64,000 nucleotides of DNA. It comes from Albula goreensis. Its lineage: Eukaryota; Chordata; Actinopteri; Albuliformes; Albulidae. The notes beneath the pieces were generated by a model. The model had not been told where the DNA came from. It ran no database searches and was given only the letters and a program-made list of their open reading frames with translations. Both the position numbers and the translations under genes were made by a program. Position 1 is the stretch's first letter; every line of letters begins with the position of its first letter. This document shows positions 48,971 to 62,540 of this stretch, piece by piece. The stretch covers positions 29,588,501-29,652,500 of the forward strand of contig CM040748.1 of the NCBI GenBank assembly GCA_022829145.1, read 5' to 3'.

Positions 48971-51235
48971 TCTGCTTCCTACTACACTCCTCCTGCAGAC
49001 AGCAGGTGAGGTTGGTGTGCGACACCAGCTAGTTTGGGCATAGTATAGGTTGCTGGTAAATGGTTGAAAAGAAAATATTTCGCATTTATGGATTCCGAAA
49101 CCTGGGTTTGTGTGTGCTTTGTATGCACTGTACTTTTTTTACTCCTTGTTATTTGTATTCTTAAGTCTAAAATGAACTGCTACATCATTCGATTTTGTGC
49201 ACCTACATCCTCTATATGTTCGTTGTCCTAAAGACCTGGTGGTTTAAGTGTTGTTTGTCAGTAAGACATCTATAGACAATAAACTAATAAACACATTTCA
49301 TGAGGGGAATAAATATTTAGACCCAGGATGGTGCAAATAGACCTATAATATATCAGTCTGCATGAAACTATTTTATCCAAATAAAAATATATACATATAT
49401 ATTTATCAAGCTACCATGCCAGCAGCATTTTACAGCAGAACCATTGTCCTCTTCAGAGTTACACTTGATCTGGATATTAACTCAACACCAGACATCCTTC
49501 TGTAGTTCTGTGTGTTCTCCATATTGCATCTTTTAAAAAAAAATATATGAAAGGATTCTTTTACCAATGCATTAAGAATCAATCATGGCGTGCTTTTGTT
49601 CTGTGCTGTGTGTTGTTTTTTTCCCTCTTCTTGTTCCAGCTTTCTTTTCTATAAAGTCTTGTCACATCAAAGGATTCCCCCCCCCTTTTAAGTCCCGAGA
49701 TTGTCTCACTTTAATCCCACAGACAGATAGATCCACGCAGAGGCTCCAGCGATTGAGACCGCGCCGTTTTTTTTTCCTGTGAGGCCTGTTTGAACGCACT
49801 AGCTGTTGAAACGTGAAAGTCCAAAAGAAGGAGCCCCAAGTAGAACGACATCAATGAGGAATGCTTACATGGCCTTACCACGCATCGCGCCCCTGCAAAG
49901 CAGATGAACTGCAAATGGACCCAGTCATTCCGATGATACGAATGAATCTTTATTCGGTCCTGTGTGCGTTTTCGTCTCCGAAAAATCTAATCTCACCAAT
50001 ACCCCACTTACATAAAAAACACACCGACATGAAAGACATCCCAAATATAGAACTAGGATGAGACAAATAACATTGCCTATAATGACGTCTTATTCACTGT
50101 TATGGTGTCTTTGTGGCTTGGGTGTTTCTCTCAACAAGCAAGTAATACATCTTTGAATTACTGCCCTGCAGCGAATCTGTAATTTTCTTGTTTTATCCTG
50201 TAAAACACACTTTCATTCCCCTTCATTTAAAAAAAGCATTCACACCCATCAATAACAACAACAGATAAGGCTTGGGCCGCTCTAATGGTGTACAGGGTGG
50301 TTTCGGTGCTCCATCCCCATCCGTAACTACCTATGTGTGTCCCGAAATAAACACATTTTACCTCTTGATTTATAATGTTGTGTAGGGTATACATCAATAC
50401 TGACACACAATCAGGATAAAATGGCTATTTTCTGCAGGGCCATGGGTTGTGTTATTCTGGGTGATGTATAACCGTTTCCGTGGCACCAAATCAGTCATGA
50501 ATAGTAGCATCTTGCCAAAACAGACTAAAGGAAATGGGATTGATTGAGTGTCTGGGTGCCTTAAAAACTTTTACAAATCTTTTTGTGCAACAGTAGTTTG
50601 TCCAACCATAGCAGCAGCCCCTACTACTTCATGTAGCTTAAGGACAAGCCTTGGGACTCTGCAAAGTAACTGGCACCAACTCTGTGGAGAGCAATAGTCT
50701 GCACTCACAGTCCACGTACAATATTGCATATACTTTATAGATCCACTGGATTCCTATCTCCTTTCTTCCACCTCGAGATCCTATAAGAAGTTATTTTAGG
50801 TAAAAGAGTTTCAATTGAATTATTACAGTCTGCACTTCCATGAGCACAGTATTGTACTTAGTCATTCCCCTTAACAATTATTCACGAAATGCATCAGTTC
50901 GGAAGTTGTTTTGTTTTCATCGGCAAAGAGAAAGATCTGATATTAAAAAACATGGACCGAAGTATCTGGAGAGACTGGAATATCTCTGAATATTATATGT
51001 TATTCATTATCTGAAATTACTTATGGGACCGTACAATGGACCGGTCTCTCATATTAATAAAAACATTCAGTTCTGGTATAGAGTTCTTTGAAAGATAAAA
51101 AATACATGTCAACATTTTTGTGTTACTTGACATCATCTTTTTCTAATGCAGTCGGTTTGGGATTGGTTTGGTCCTCACATGCATCATTTATAATGAGGCT
51201 ATAAACTCAAATATTCATAAATGATGAGATGTAAA
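48971..51235. other. Intergenic, nothing recognised
   Basis: AT-rich sequence with a C9-10 run near 49678. The segment 49660-50080 is more balanced and may be conserved. No gene. Confidence 0.4.
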
Positions 51236-51440
51236 CTGTGCGTGCGCATGTTTTTGAGTATGTTTTTGGCGTATCTGTGTGTACATGTCTGGGGCTGCGA
51301 GTCTATACATGTGAATGTGTGCGTTTGTATGCATGCATGAGTGCGTATGATTTGTGTGCACATGTGTATGTGCACCTGTGTGTATTTGCATGAAGGTGCG
51401 TAAGTATGTGTGGGTGTGTGCATGCATTTACAAGTGTGCT

Positions 51441-51493
<53 letters not shown>

Positions 51494-51498
51494 AAATG
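51236..51498. repeat. TG-rich degraded repeat leading into (CA)n
   Basis: About 200 bases of imperfect TG repeats are followed by perfect (CA)20 at 51445-51484. The strand of the purine-pyrimidine pattern switches at CGCGCA, giving a potential cruciform or Z-DNA tract. Confidence 0.95.
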
Positions 51499-51519
51499 GG
51501 TGGTGGGATTGAGGGCCTC

Positions 51520-51800
51520 ATTACATAAATTAACTGGGAGACATTCATTCTCCCAGTGTTGAGTGATCGCTTTATTGTACCGCGGGTGAGTTCTGTTGTG
51601 TTAGCGATTACGGCCAAAGAGAAGCCCATCGCATCCTGGTGATCGATCAGAATTCTGCGCTTGTTCCGAGGCCGAGAAGAGGGATGCCCAGTTTGAGCAA
51701 TCCATTACAGCGGAGGAGCAGATGGCGCTCAGTGGTTAACAGGAATGCAATAACGTGATCGCCGGAAGGCCGCGGAAATTAAACATTCTGCTAATACCCT
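51520..51800. promoter_or_regulatory. CpG-richer block, candidate conserved element
   Basis: About 18 CpG occur in 280 bases (TTGTACCGCGGGTGAG, CTTGTTCCGAGGCCGAGAAG, GATCGCCGGAAGGCCGCGG). The block ends in AT-rich TTAAACATTCTGCTAATACC. No repeat or coding character. Regulatory role is inferred. Confidence 0.3.
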
Positions 51801-53840
51801 CTACAGGCCAGTTACCCCAAAACAAAACCAGTTTACTGTATGCACTGTGCCCCTTCGCTGTCTGACATCCATGTTGTATCCTCAACAATACAAAGTATAA
51901 TTACAAATATAAACGTTTTTTTTAATTTCCCTCTTTTTCATATCCGAATGTAACTAATTTTCACACTGAAACTGCAATACCAATAACTGCAGATGTGACA
52001 ATATGAAGATGTGTTTTCACTCATCAAAATGCGCCACCCACAGGCCCCAAAACTATAGATTTTTACTACTTTTTTTCCACAGCATCATAAATTTGGTGAA
52101 TACTTAATCCACTAATGTGTGGCTCATGTGATGATTTATTGTTTTGAACACCACCATTTTTTTCATAGCTGACATATTAAAAGTATATGCCTAAGGGTTA
52201 TGCATGTTTGAGGTGCTCTTCACGTTTATAACTACCTTGGAGTACATATCCAGGTTCAAGATTTGGTTGAAAAACCTTTATTTGCTCTTTGTCACTGGAA
52301 TAACATAGAAAATTCCAGAATCAAATCTGCCACTGAAGCGATATGTGGGTAAAACCTACAAGATGTCTTCGCAGGGAGTCTAGAAAACTGCAATCTATTA
52401 CCAGGCCATTCTTTTCAATGAGGCCTCCTTTAACTAGAGGAATTAATGAGAAAGCAATTTAGTGGAAAGTCATTGTATTTAGCTTCAGGAGATGGGGAGA
52501 TTCTGTTTACAGACATACCTCTTAAAGCAGTGTTAGGGTAGGTCCAAAGGTTCAATCTAATCCCTTTGACTACAAATAGCTGTTTGATTCAGACTAATTG
52601 TATGCAGTGGGTTTGGTAATACAAAAAATGTCACCCCTTCCTTTCAGTGATATTACATTTCTGTGTGAACTACCAGGCCACCGTCAATGGCCTCACACAT
52701 CACTGATGATAGAAAATGGCTCGCCATTAATCACCATATTGGGGAACAATGTCCCCTAAGACCAGAGATTGCCCTTGTCTTGTCTCTGGTTGATGTTTAT
52801 TGGGTTTCTCTTTCAGCAGAGATGTACCGCATGTTTGGTGCTTGACCAGGTTTTTCCCCAAGATGCAGGGCTAATTAAAAAATAAGAATGTGAAAATCGA
52901 TGTTCATTATAACGCACAATGGCACCGTTTTTTATTAGATTACTTGTATAAGCCAAATTTAAATCAATCATGAAATGATGAGTCTAGTTAAGCTGAATGG
53001 CCAGTTTCATTGTTGTTTTTCTGTCCTTAAATTATTGCAATACTAAAATAAACACACAAATGTGCAAAAAAATGTGCGGATGCACACACTTTGGGACGAG
53101 ACCCACGTATACCCAAGCGTCCTGGTGTTTTTGTGGATCTGCAGAGTAGTAACCCCTGGGTAATTCGACTTCTGCTGAGCATCACTTTCAGGGATAACAA
53201 TATTAATATCGGCTGTGTTTGGTTTAACTCGATCAAGTCACTGCCTTCCAGGTAGGGTGGACATTTCTCAAAACGGCTAATTTAACTCTGTCTGTCTTTT
53301 CACCTTTGTAACTCCAGATTAGGAGAAACGCAGACAAATATACATTGTATAGGAAAGGGGAAAACACTCTATTGTGTATCATTAATATTCATTAGCATGC
53401 CTGGCTATAGATTCAACCTATATGGGACAGAAGAGCAGACAGTGTATAGTACAAAACAGCCAGGTAATTCAATCCTGTTCATTTTCATATAAACTGTAAA
53501 CAACCAAACAAAACATTTGACATCATTTAAAATTTATCTTTCCAAAATCAGACAGCTGCAATGATTGGATCGGATATTGTCCGTCCAACAGGGTAATATA
53601 TCCTTTGACAGAAGGCTGTATATTTTTCTCCCCATCTACATTCATTTTGTAGCAAATCCCAGTCTGCGTTTAGGTTGTGTAATGTGCCATGACCAATACT
53701 CCCCTGCATCATCTCATATGTTTCCTTTTCCCCTCCGAGACAGTTGTCCCCCAAGCTGTTGTAAGTGACATAAAGGAGGAGATTAAGCATGTCTAAATAA
53801 TTCATATAATTGAACCCTGGTTTTGAATGTCCTCTCCGTC
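51801..53840. other. Intergenic, nothing recognised
   Basis: AT-rich single-copy sequence without genes or clear repeats. Confidence 0.4.

Positions 53841-53872
<32 letters not shown>
53841..53872. repeat. (CT)n microsatellite
   Basis: Sixteen CT units, interrupted only at the edges. Confidence 0.98.
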
Positions 53873-53875
<3 letters not shown>

Positions 53876-56800
53876 GAATGTTCTCTGTATCCTGAAGGCA
53901 GCACAGTAAACCATAATGGCCTCTACAGGAAGAGCACAAAGGCCATCTGTTTACTCGCAGGCCTCTGATCTGTAATCACATTCGTGTTTAGTCATAGTAT
54001 CAGTGGCTATATACAGGCAGGCCGCCTTTAGAAATGTATAATTTCTTTAATAATATCCAGCGTATTGCTAACGCTGCCTGCTCTGAAAATAACATGGATC
54101 ACGGAAAACAGGGCTCATAGATGTTTGTATATTATATACATGTGGGAAATACAACATAATATATATATATATAATCTATATCTCTTTCTCATATGTATAT
54201 ACATATATAGGATACTATATAGTTTGTGTACAGTACTATATACTTCAATATTATACTATTTACTTCGATGAAAATGGTAACAAATATAATATTAATATAT
54301 TAAATGGTGGCAACAAGAAGCCATAATCCTCCTTTCTTATATTTTATAAATATTTTCTTCTCTGCACAGATACACCGTACAACATATTTTTTGTGGATAT
54401 GTCTGCTGTTTTTCTTTTTTTTTCCCGCTATCTCTGCAGACTGCAGTCAAGTTAAACCCATTTATCCGGCATTCAGCACCAGGGCGGTAAAACCATGCTG
54501 AGAAAAACACAATTACTGCCTTTTAGGATTCTGATTGTCTGACTCAATGATTGGCCACAAGTGTTTCGCAATTTCCTCTCCGTGGCCAATCTGTCTGCGG
54601 ACTGACAGAGCTGCTTAATTGTGTCCCATTAATCGGGCTTTTCGCTCTCTCTGAATCAGTTCTTTCCTCGCACTGGGGAAGTGAGGTCTTGGCCGAACAG
54701 TTCAGGCACTTTTTTAATTTGACTGGAATAAAAGAAAAAAAAAGAATTCTCTCATTCCATCCATCGAAAGATAATAACTCAATGTAGCACCTCTACTTTT
54801 CTCACGGAATTGGGACTTTAGTTTATAAAGTATCCTTGAAAGTCCTGTGGATGTTCATATTTCAGTATTTCTTTACTATTTGAACAAAAAAGGGTTATAC
54901 CTTTTTGCATTGATGAAGTGTCTCTCTGTCATACACAGTGTTGATTTTATATCTTGCTTTCGGGTGCTTCAATGGTCCTGAACTTCATTTTCTGAAGGAT
55001 GAAAAGTCTAAATTACTGTCACATTCCTTTACTGTTACCTTCCCAGGTTCCTGTTCTCATTCACACGAAACATTATCCCAAAGCTAAGGAACCATGGTCA
55101 TAAGTGTCTGATAACTAAGCCCAGGCTCAAGTCTAACGATGATATACTATTCAGCCTGAAGTGTAATATTATATACTCCTCCTTGGCCACCTGGGAGTGC
55201 CCTACAATAGATTTTAATTGTATTTTAGAAAGACAAAATCAGTACATGTACAAACGTACAACATGTCATTGCAGCTCCACGTTTGTATTTTGATTGTGTA
55301 ATTATAGGATATCTTATATACAGCCATATATGAAATTACATAATTATATGTCGTACATAATTATGGAAGCAACCGGGGACAATAATGACTGAAATATGCT
55401 CATTATTATCTTGACAGTGCAGCGGTACATGTACGTTTTCCTTCTCAAATATGTGTTTTTAAGGTTTTCACTTTACCAATGAATTAAGTAGTGGAGGACG
55501 CCTCTTACCAATTGATTGAAGCAGTACAGAAGCATTTGCCTCCTGTGGTGTGGCAGCATAGCCACATTAATTTTTAAAACAGAAGGTCCACAGCAGGTAA
55601 TCAGTGTTACTGTCGCAATATCCTTTGTAATCAGAAAACGTATATCGGCATCACATGAAGCAGGCTTCCCCATTTCACAAACGGTAACCAGGACAAAGCA
55701 AACGAATCAGAATGATTTGGTTCGGATGTAAGCCCGATACCTGTATTGGAACCATGAATCTAGACTAAAAGAAAACATGAAGGTGTCACTGTTTTATAAT
55801 AGTTTCACAGCAATGGAAATCTATGTGTGGCCATTGCTAAACCCTCAGGAGGACAAGTTCATTCCAGTTCATTTCAGTTCATTCCAGTTCGCTTCGTTTC
55901 AGCACGCTCCATTAAAATATTTTATGCCTTCAAATGCGTTGATAAGGCTTTGCATCGACTGCCTCTGAGATGAAACAACATCTTTTTCATGTGTCATTTT
56001 TTTTTGATAGAAGCTTTATCCAAAGGGACGTGGAAAAGGAATGGTCGCTGCAGTGTTTTATTTTCAGTTTGAAAAATGACAGATGTCTTAAAAAGGCTGA
56101 TGCTTGATGCCTAAAGCTGTTAGAAAAGAAGGCATAATGCCAAAATAACATTTGAAAGATGAGTTATGTCCTAATAGGGACACCGTACAAACAGGACTGT
56201 ATGCATGCTATGAATGATGACACACATTATACGGTGGCACCTAATATAAATGTTGGGTATTGGGGCACTATAACTGTAATAAATTAAGTTTATATTAAAT
56301 TTATAACGTTAGGACAAAAGAAACTTGCCTCTGAGTGCAGAGTTGGATGATGGTTCATAAATATTTGTATACATGTTTATATGCATTGTCACTGATCGTT
56401 ATGATAGGACATTACCGTGGGCCAAAAGTTGTTCCTAAGCTATTAGAGACTACTGTTGTAAATTAGGTCTGTGCAGACATTAAACCTCATATTAGAATTC
56501 ATACATCATTTTCTTTCAAGTAGCAGCAAACTGTTTTTGTGCTGCCTACCACTAATACCACTGACAGAGTAAGTATGACTATTTTTTTGACAAAGAAAAC
56601 CTCGCTGTCATCTGTAACTCTGAAATTAACCTTGTGCAATCTTGTGATGTAACCTTTTTGTATTACATATGGGTTGTGAACAAAAAATGAAAGTCGTTTC
56701 CTGGTGTGGACTGGGTGTGGTCATGCATCTATAAGGCAGGGTTCAAGTCAATTGTTTCTTATTTGGTCTGAGAGACGAGGTATCTCTTCCCTGCAGACAG

Positions 56801-57037
56801 GAGTGTTTCTCAAGATGACATGCCCCCGTCTTCTGAGCATGAGAAATCACTCACTAGTTTAAAGAGCCTTGGACTGACATTATCTGTGTGACTTGACCTT
56901 TTCAGTCTCTGGGTGTGAAACCAATTGAACATTTATGATATATACTGGAACAATTCCTGGCAGTTTTTTTTTCTACCCTCTTCCAACAACTAAGCATCAG
57001 TTGACTGGCTTTCTCATTCACAAATCCATTTTGTTTC
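53873..57037. other. Intergenic with AT and 10-bp repeats
   Basis: AT-rich tract at 54150-54260 with (TA)n. A short tandem array of about four 10-base units AGTTCATTCC/AGTTCATTTC lies at 55857-55902. The segment 54540-54720 is more balanced (CCATTAATCGGGCTTTTCGC) and may be conserved. A weak match to the fish motif AGCTTTATCCAAAGGGAC lies at 56011. No gene. Confidence 0.45.
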
Positions 57038-57205
57038 ATTACATTACACTTATTTAGCTGACGCTTTCATCCAAAGCAACTTACAGTTGATTGGGCTAAC
57101 CAGGAGACTGTCCCCCGCAGGAGCAACGTGGGGCTTTGCTCAATGGCCCAACAATGGCAATGATCTTATTGGGCATCTTAGCCACTAGGCTATATTGGCT
57201 AAAGG
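57038..57205 (+). mobile_element. Teleost-type short repeat with ACGCTTTCATCCAAAGC motif
   Basis: A TTACATTACACTTATTTAGC leader is followed by TGACGCTTTCATCCAAAGCA and ACTTACAGTTGATT, then GCAGGAGCAACGTGGGGCTT and TTGCTCAATGGCCCAACA. This is a widespread signature in fish genomes of a non-autonomous repeat. Pieces of the same family occur at 12020-12299. The exact family name was not established. Confidence 0.7.
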
Positions 57206-60200
57206 GTGCAATTCCAACACACATTCAGACTGCACTAGCTATAGGAGGAGGCTCAACAGCCTATCAAGTTGATTACGTTCATAAATGCTATCTGACCTAG
57301 CCGCCATTTTAATGGTCTTACTCTAAATACAATAGGCATACACAGTACACTGCTCTCTACCATGCTGGTTGGAACCCAATGCAAAAATGCAAGTGTAAAA
57401 AGGATGGCATAAACTGTTTACCTCACTCAAAAGGAGGAAAGCAAAATGGCAGAGATCGTCAGTCCGTTACTCAACAAAATGTCTTTAAGATTAAAAATAA
57501 AAATGAATGAATGAATAACATGGCAGATAAGAAAAATGCACAGTTCACAGTTGTGTGACAAAAATATTCTGGCCCACCCATGTTGCTTATAATCTTCTGG
57601 GTTTGTTCACAAAATGAATGCAACTGCATGACGTGAGAAAAAAAGCCTGATTGCTTTCAATGTGTTTGGGCCTGCTGGTGTTGACAATTGCCTGTTCATG
57701 AACCTATATTAGGATAGGGCTGAATTACAGCCAAAGTTTAATAAGAAATCTTTCAATGTGACACACAACAATGCAGATTCCGTTGAATGTTATCTGAATT
57801 TGTTGGTTACACTGAAAAATTCAGATTGGCAGTACTAGAATCACACTCTGTTTGTGGCTTTTAAACCATGTTGGCTTTAAATACAGCTAAGCCTAAGGCA
57901 ATGCAATGTGTAGGTTTCGCACACAGGGAATCCATGCCCCCTGTTCATTATTGCAGACAGCACATTCTATTGAGCTGCTGTGATAATGAGAAATCTTGAA
58001 TTGTTTCCCTTTTTAAACCAACAGTGGCTGTCATAATGTTCAGGGAATTTCTGCGCGACTTGTTATTGAGTGATGGGGTCTGTTCTTATTCACATAATAT
58101 TTATAGACTTGTAAACGGAGCAATGTTTTATTCTGTGTCATCTGAAATTGATTTTGTATATGTCTGTACAGAAATGCAAAGAATAATGAATATATTCTTG
58201 TGGTTCTGGAATTGTGTTTGTGTGTCTCTCCAATGCTCATACACTCAGTCCTCTATTAGCCCTGCATTCCAATCTTGTACATCCCAGATATAAGCCAGGT
58301 GAAAGTAGTGCAATAAATCTCCTCACTTTTAGAACGCAATCAATATTTTCTAACCAGGGCAGAAATTAAAAATAGCAATTCAAAACGAAGTATGACACAG
58401 AGTATCCTATTGGGTTAGATAGGGTGAGGAGCCATGCGTCAAATACATCAGCCAATGTCCAAAGTACCAGGTTAATGGCATGGCAGTCTGCACTTTGACA
58501 AACGCTGTCTCCGGAAAATAAGACGACACTGCTCTGAGATCTGACTGTCTGGGTTCAGAGACAAGGTATGTTTGGAAGTCTTGTGGGGGAAATTATAAGC
58601 AGTTTTTTTATTGTTTTATTGTTTTTTTCTTCTTCTTGAGTCTTCAGCCAGAGCTATGTAAGCAGTTTCAGTGCATGTTTCTTCCCTTTCTGTTTTATCA
58701 TTCAAGTCTGTGCAAAGCACATCCTCATAATAATTGCTTACAATTACACTGACTTTTCATCTTTGGAAAGGATACACTGCAAAGACTTCCAAGTTAAAGG
58801 ATGCAAGGGAAAATGGACCAGAGTGAAGTTTGCGTCTCAGGGACATCCAGGGGTAGAAACAGCATCTGACAAACAGTATGAATTGCAGTGTTTTTTTTTT
58901 TCATTTCTGAAAACAAGTCAAAACTGTCCTCTGTGTGACCCGTGTTTTGTAAATACCGTATCAGATGTGTCTATAAAAAGTATCTGTGCGTTATCACTGA
59001 GGTTGTGCTGTGATGAGTCAGGGTGTTCAGGTGTATTAATGCCAAATGTATAAATAGCATTTGATTAGCACTGAGACATTTGCAGTGACATACGCTGTAG
59101 AACAGAACACCTTATTCTTGCTGCATTCGTTTGGATGTGAGTTGAAGTAGTTTCACATTTACCCTATGGTATGATTTCTCAAGCTCTGCATTAGCACCCC
59201 TCGCAAGAACACTCCGTTCTGGGTAATATGGTGGAGCTACCATGTAAAATTGGGCTGGATTCAGTCTGGGTCACTTTAAGGTCATAAGCTGTTTTATTAT
59301 AGAATGAAAGGAATACAATCCAGTTCTTGTCTCTGATAAAATATAACATACTCAATAGCATGATGTTGTAGTCTGTTTTGACTAAATTGCAGAAAGTATG
59401 TGTTTTCAATGAATTTTAGCCGATTATATATGTATTCTCTGCATTTTCACTCAATCTGAACCCCAAGGATGCAAAAACAATGGAGTACATTTTCACTGGA
59501 TTTTTTCACGACAGAAATGAAACCCACAATGCATGGAACAGAAATAATTTTTTTCTTTTATGAGGGAGATCCTTATTACTGACTGCAAAATGCCACATTA
59601 GGACTCAAAAATGTATGTTATTTTTAACCATGCCTGTATATAGTTGTTCTACTGAGCCACCACACATTTTGACAGGATCAAGGAAAAAATTGATGTTTCG
59701 ATGTTGAATAAGTACCAAAATAAATTCACCACAACCAGCGAATGAACTGAATTATGTGATTGTTTAATTTGTAAATACCTGACTGGTGTAACAAAAAATG
59801 TCTCAAATTTGCTACCTTTATGTTAAAGTGTCACATGTTAATACTAAACTTTTTTGTATGTTAAATGTCCAAAAAATGTGATGCTTTTTTTGTAAGGAGT
59901 AACAATTCATAGATTGCCAATCTGACTATGAGAAAACATCCAAACATCCACGACATCCAGAATGCTTTAGGCCTTCTCTCTGGAGAGTAAGTCATAAACC
60001 AGAAAAAAACACTGCTGTTTTATCATGTCCCGGTATAAATCTGGTCTTGACTAATCGTAGGCCTGTGATTCCTGTCACTCCTCTCGCCGTGAATGGCAGT
60101 GCGCTTTCGTCTGGCATAGAAAAGGGCGAGGCTTTGCCTTTGAGGACCCACCGAAGGAACAAGCCTGACAAAATGGCAGGATCAGTCACTCTTCAGCTCC

Positions 60201-61125
60201 ATATTCACCAGCTTTTTAATTGTTTCTGGAGTGGAGCAGGAAAGGTTAATGGCAAAATAGAGACTTCAACGATCTGGGTGGGGAACAAGCGCCCTCTATT
60301 ATATCTCTGTCACTCCTGCCACACCATGTGTCCAACAGTCAGAACGTGCTCTCCATTCTGCTTATCAAAGACACATAAAACCCTTTAACTTTCTGATCTG
60401 TCCCCTCAACATCAATACCTGCAGATTCCTAGTTAGCCTCCCTCCTTTTGTACTTTTAATGAAAAGCTGCATGAATGTAGGCAACCCTTACGACCATAAT
60501 GTAGGTATCTGGAGCCGTTTATCCTGAGTGTTCAGACAAACAAATGACGAGGCGAATTGTTTTTGACTGCCGAGCGCACAGCTACTTGGCAGCACTCTAA
60601 GAAAAACCACAAAGTGAGATTAATTACGGCTGCCAAGTTGGGAGATATCCTTTGTTTCTTTTCATCTGTGATTTCTCCTCGCGGTGATTTCGGCCTACAT
60701 CACCCTCTTTAAGCCTGAACCTTTTCACTAATCACTCTCTCCTTAGCCCCTCCTCGCACTGTCAAAACCAACAACATAATAGCATTTTAATAAACTGAAC
60801 AAGACAGCCTCAGAACCGGAACCTTTCTGCCAAACCTTTCTTGAAGGAAATGAAATATTGTGAGAATAGAATACATTATAAAGACCAGTATGTTTCACAA
60901 AAATGGGAAAATATAAAAATAACTGCAGTCTTCAGTATGGTGATATGTAGAACAAAACATAACACTTAACATGAAATATATTTTCTAAAAAACCTACGTA
61001 GTTACAGTAGACTACAGTATTACATGACCAGGAGGGGAGCCTGCTGTTCTTTGAAAAGTAGAGCCCATTTTGTAAATTGGTGAAATAAAAGAGAAGTCAG
61101 AGTTGATGGGCAGGAGTGTTGTTTT
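57206..61125. other. Intergenic, nothing firmly recognised
   Basis: Mostly AT-rich single-copy sequence. The segments 60030-60200 and 60540-60740 are more balanced and could be conserved elements. No gene is supported. Confidence 0.4.
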
Positions 61126-61144
61126 GGGGGTGGGGGTGGGGGGG
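61126..61144 (+). repeat. G-quadruplex candidate
   Basis: G5-T-G5-T-G7, 110 bases before a CpG-dense block. Confidence 0.85.
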
Positions 61145-61254
61145 TATGGAGCTGCAGGGCAGGATTCCAGCGTGGGATCAAAGAGCGCGCCCCACTCCTG
61201 CTAGCGGGGTCTGATCTCAGAGCTGAAGCCATGCGAACCTGACTCATCGCATTT

Positions 61255-61385
61255 TTGAAAAAGTCTTTCACGGCGCATAGCGGCGGGCCAACAGCGCTGG
61301 CGGCCAGGGGGCCGGCTACGGCTCCGTTACCGTGGAGAAGAAAGAGGAGAGAGAGCTGTTGGCACGCACGCTCGGCACGCTCTCA
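61255..61385. promoter_or_regulatory. Small CpG-dense block
   Basis: About 14 CpG occur in 130 bases (CACGGCGCATAGCGGCGGGC, CAGCGCTGGCGGCCAGGGGG), abutting the CA minisatellite. It could be a small CpG island or a GC-rich repeat flank. Confidence 0.3.
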
Positions 61386-61592
61386 GTCACGCACAAACAC
61401 ACACACACACACTCTCTAAAACTCACACTACCCTCATTTGATTGAGTCACACACAGACAAACTCAAACTCCCTTCTTTCACTAGAGCCACTCACACACAC
61501 ACACACACACACACTCAAACTCACACTACCCTCATTCAGTTGAGTCACACACACACAGACACACACACAAACTCCCTTCTTTGCAGCGAGAG

Positions 61593-61628
<36 letters not shown>

Positions 61629-61710
61629 ACTCACACCACCCTCATTCAACTGAGTCACACACACACACAAACTCAAACACCCTTCTTTTGAGAGAGCCAC
61701 ACACTCACTC

Positions 61711-61785
<75 letters not shown>

Positions 61786-61786
61786 T
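61386..61786. repeat. Compound minisatellite with (CA)n
   Basis: Three higher-order units begin at 61421, 61519 and 61629 (spacing 98 and 110). Each carries ACTCACACTACCCTCATT, then TTGAGTCACACAC, then AACTC..ACTCCCTTCTTT and a GAGAGCCAC word, joined by (CA)n of different length. A fourth partial unit ends in a perfect (CA)n of about 70 bases at 61717-61782. Confidence 0.95.
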
Positions 61787-62267
61787 TCACTCGCGTCGTA
61801 TTCATGCTGGGAGACAGGATTTACTCCAAGGCAAGCAGGCAGAGGAGCTGTTCTTATGAGGGATTTTGTGGAAAACACATTGCAGATCCTCTAAGAAACA
61901 CAGACATCGGTTACCGAAGGAGTTCAGACCACGCGAAATGTGGGCAACATCGAAAATGACATGCAAATAACCACTTTAAAGATTTTGAATCCTTAGTCAT
62001 TGGAATGGTAGTTTATCATAATTCTTGGAAAGACTGCTCATTTTGTAGTTATTCACCTCAGTTTAAACTAATCATTAAACCCACTGTAATTGGGATCAAA
62101 ATAGAACATTAACTTTAATTTAGGTGTCCATTAATAAAGCATAGATTTAGCACTTGTTATCTGCTAATAAATGCTGTATGCATTATGTATTAGTGCCGGG
62201 TTCTGTTCAGTGAAGTTCTCATCCATGTTTGAGAATAAGTAAATACCTAATAACTAAGGAGCTAAAC
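61787..62267. other. Intergenic, nothing recognised
   Basis: AT-rich spacer, no gene. Confidence 0.4.
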
Positions 62268-62540
62268 TAGGGACTAGACAACTCTGGGCCTTGGGTGACC
62301 CAGATGTTTCTGGCTTTTGTGTCCCATCCAAACTCTTGTTTACAATTTTGGCAATAAGAAGTGGCTGAGGTTGAACATTCAGAGTGGTGAAAAACTTCCT
62401 CGAATTACTGAAAATGGTCACATGCATTCATTAAGCTCAACAACTAATGAGACTATGCAGCCCAAGGTTCAAATGAGAGAAAAACTAGACAAGTCTGTGG
62501 CGCTCCAGGGCTTGAGGTTGCCTACCCCTGAGCTAGTTAT
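62268..62540. mobile_element. Possible palindromic non-autonomous element
   Basis: The left end GACTAGACAACTCTGGGCCT resembles the reverse complement of the right end (AGGGCTTGAGGTTGCCTACCCC), giving loose inverted ends about 250 bases apart. The words GGTAGGCAAC and CTCCAGGGCTTGAG are common at the ends of fish non-autonomous repeats. Only one copy is in this window, so the call is tentative. Confidence 0.3.

Noticed and set aside
61438..61894. Thr-His-rich open frames
   Set aside because: They are translations of the CA minisatellite.
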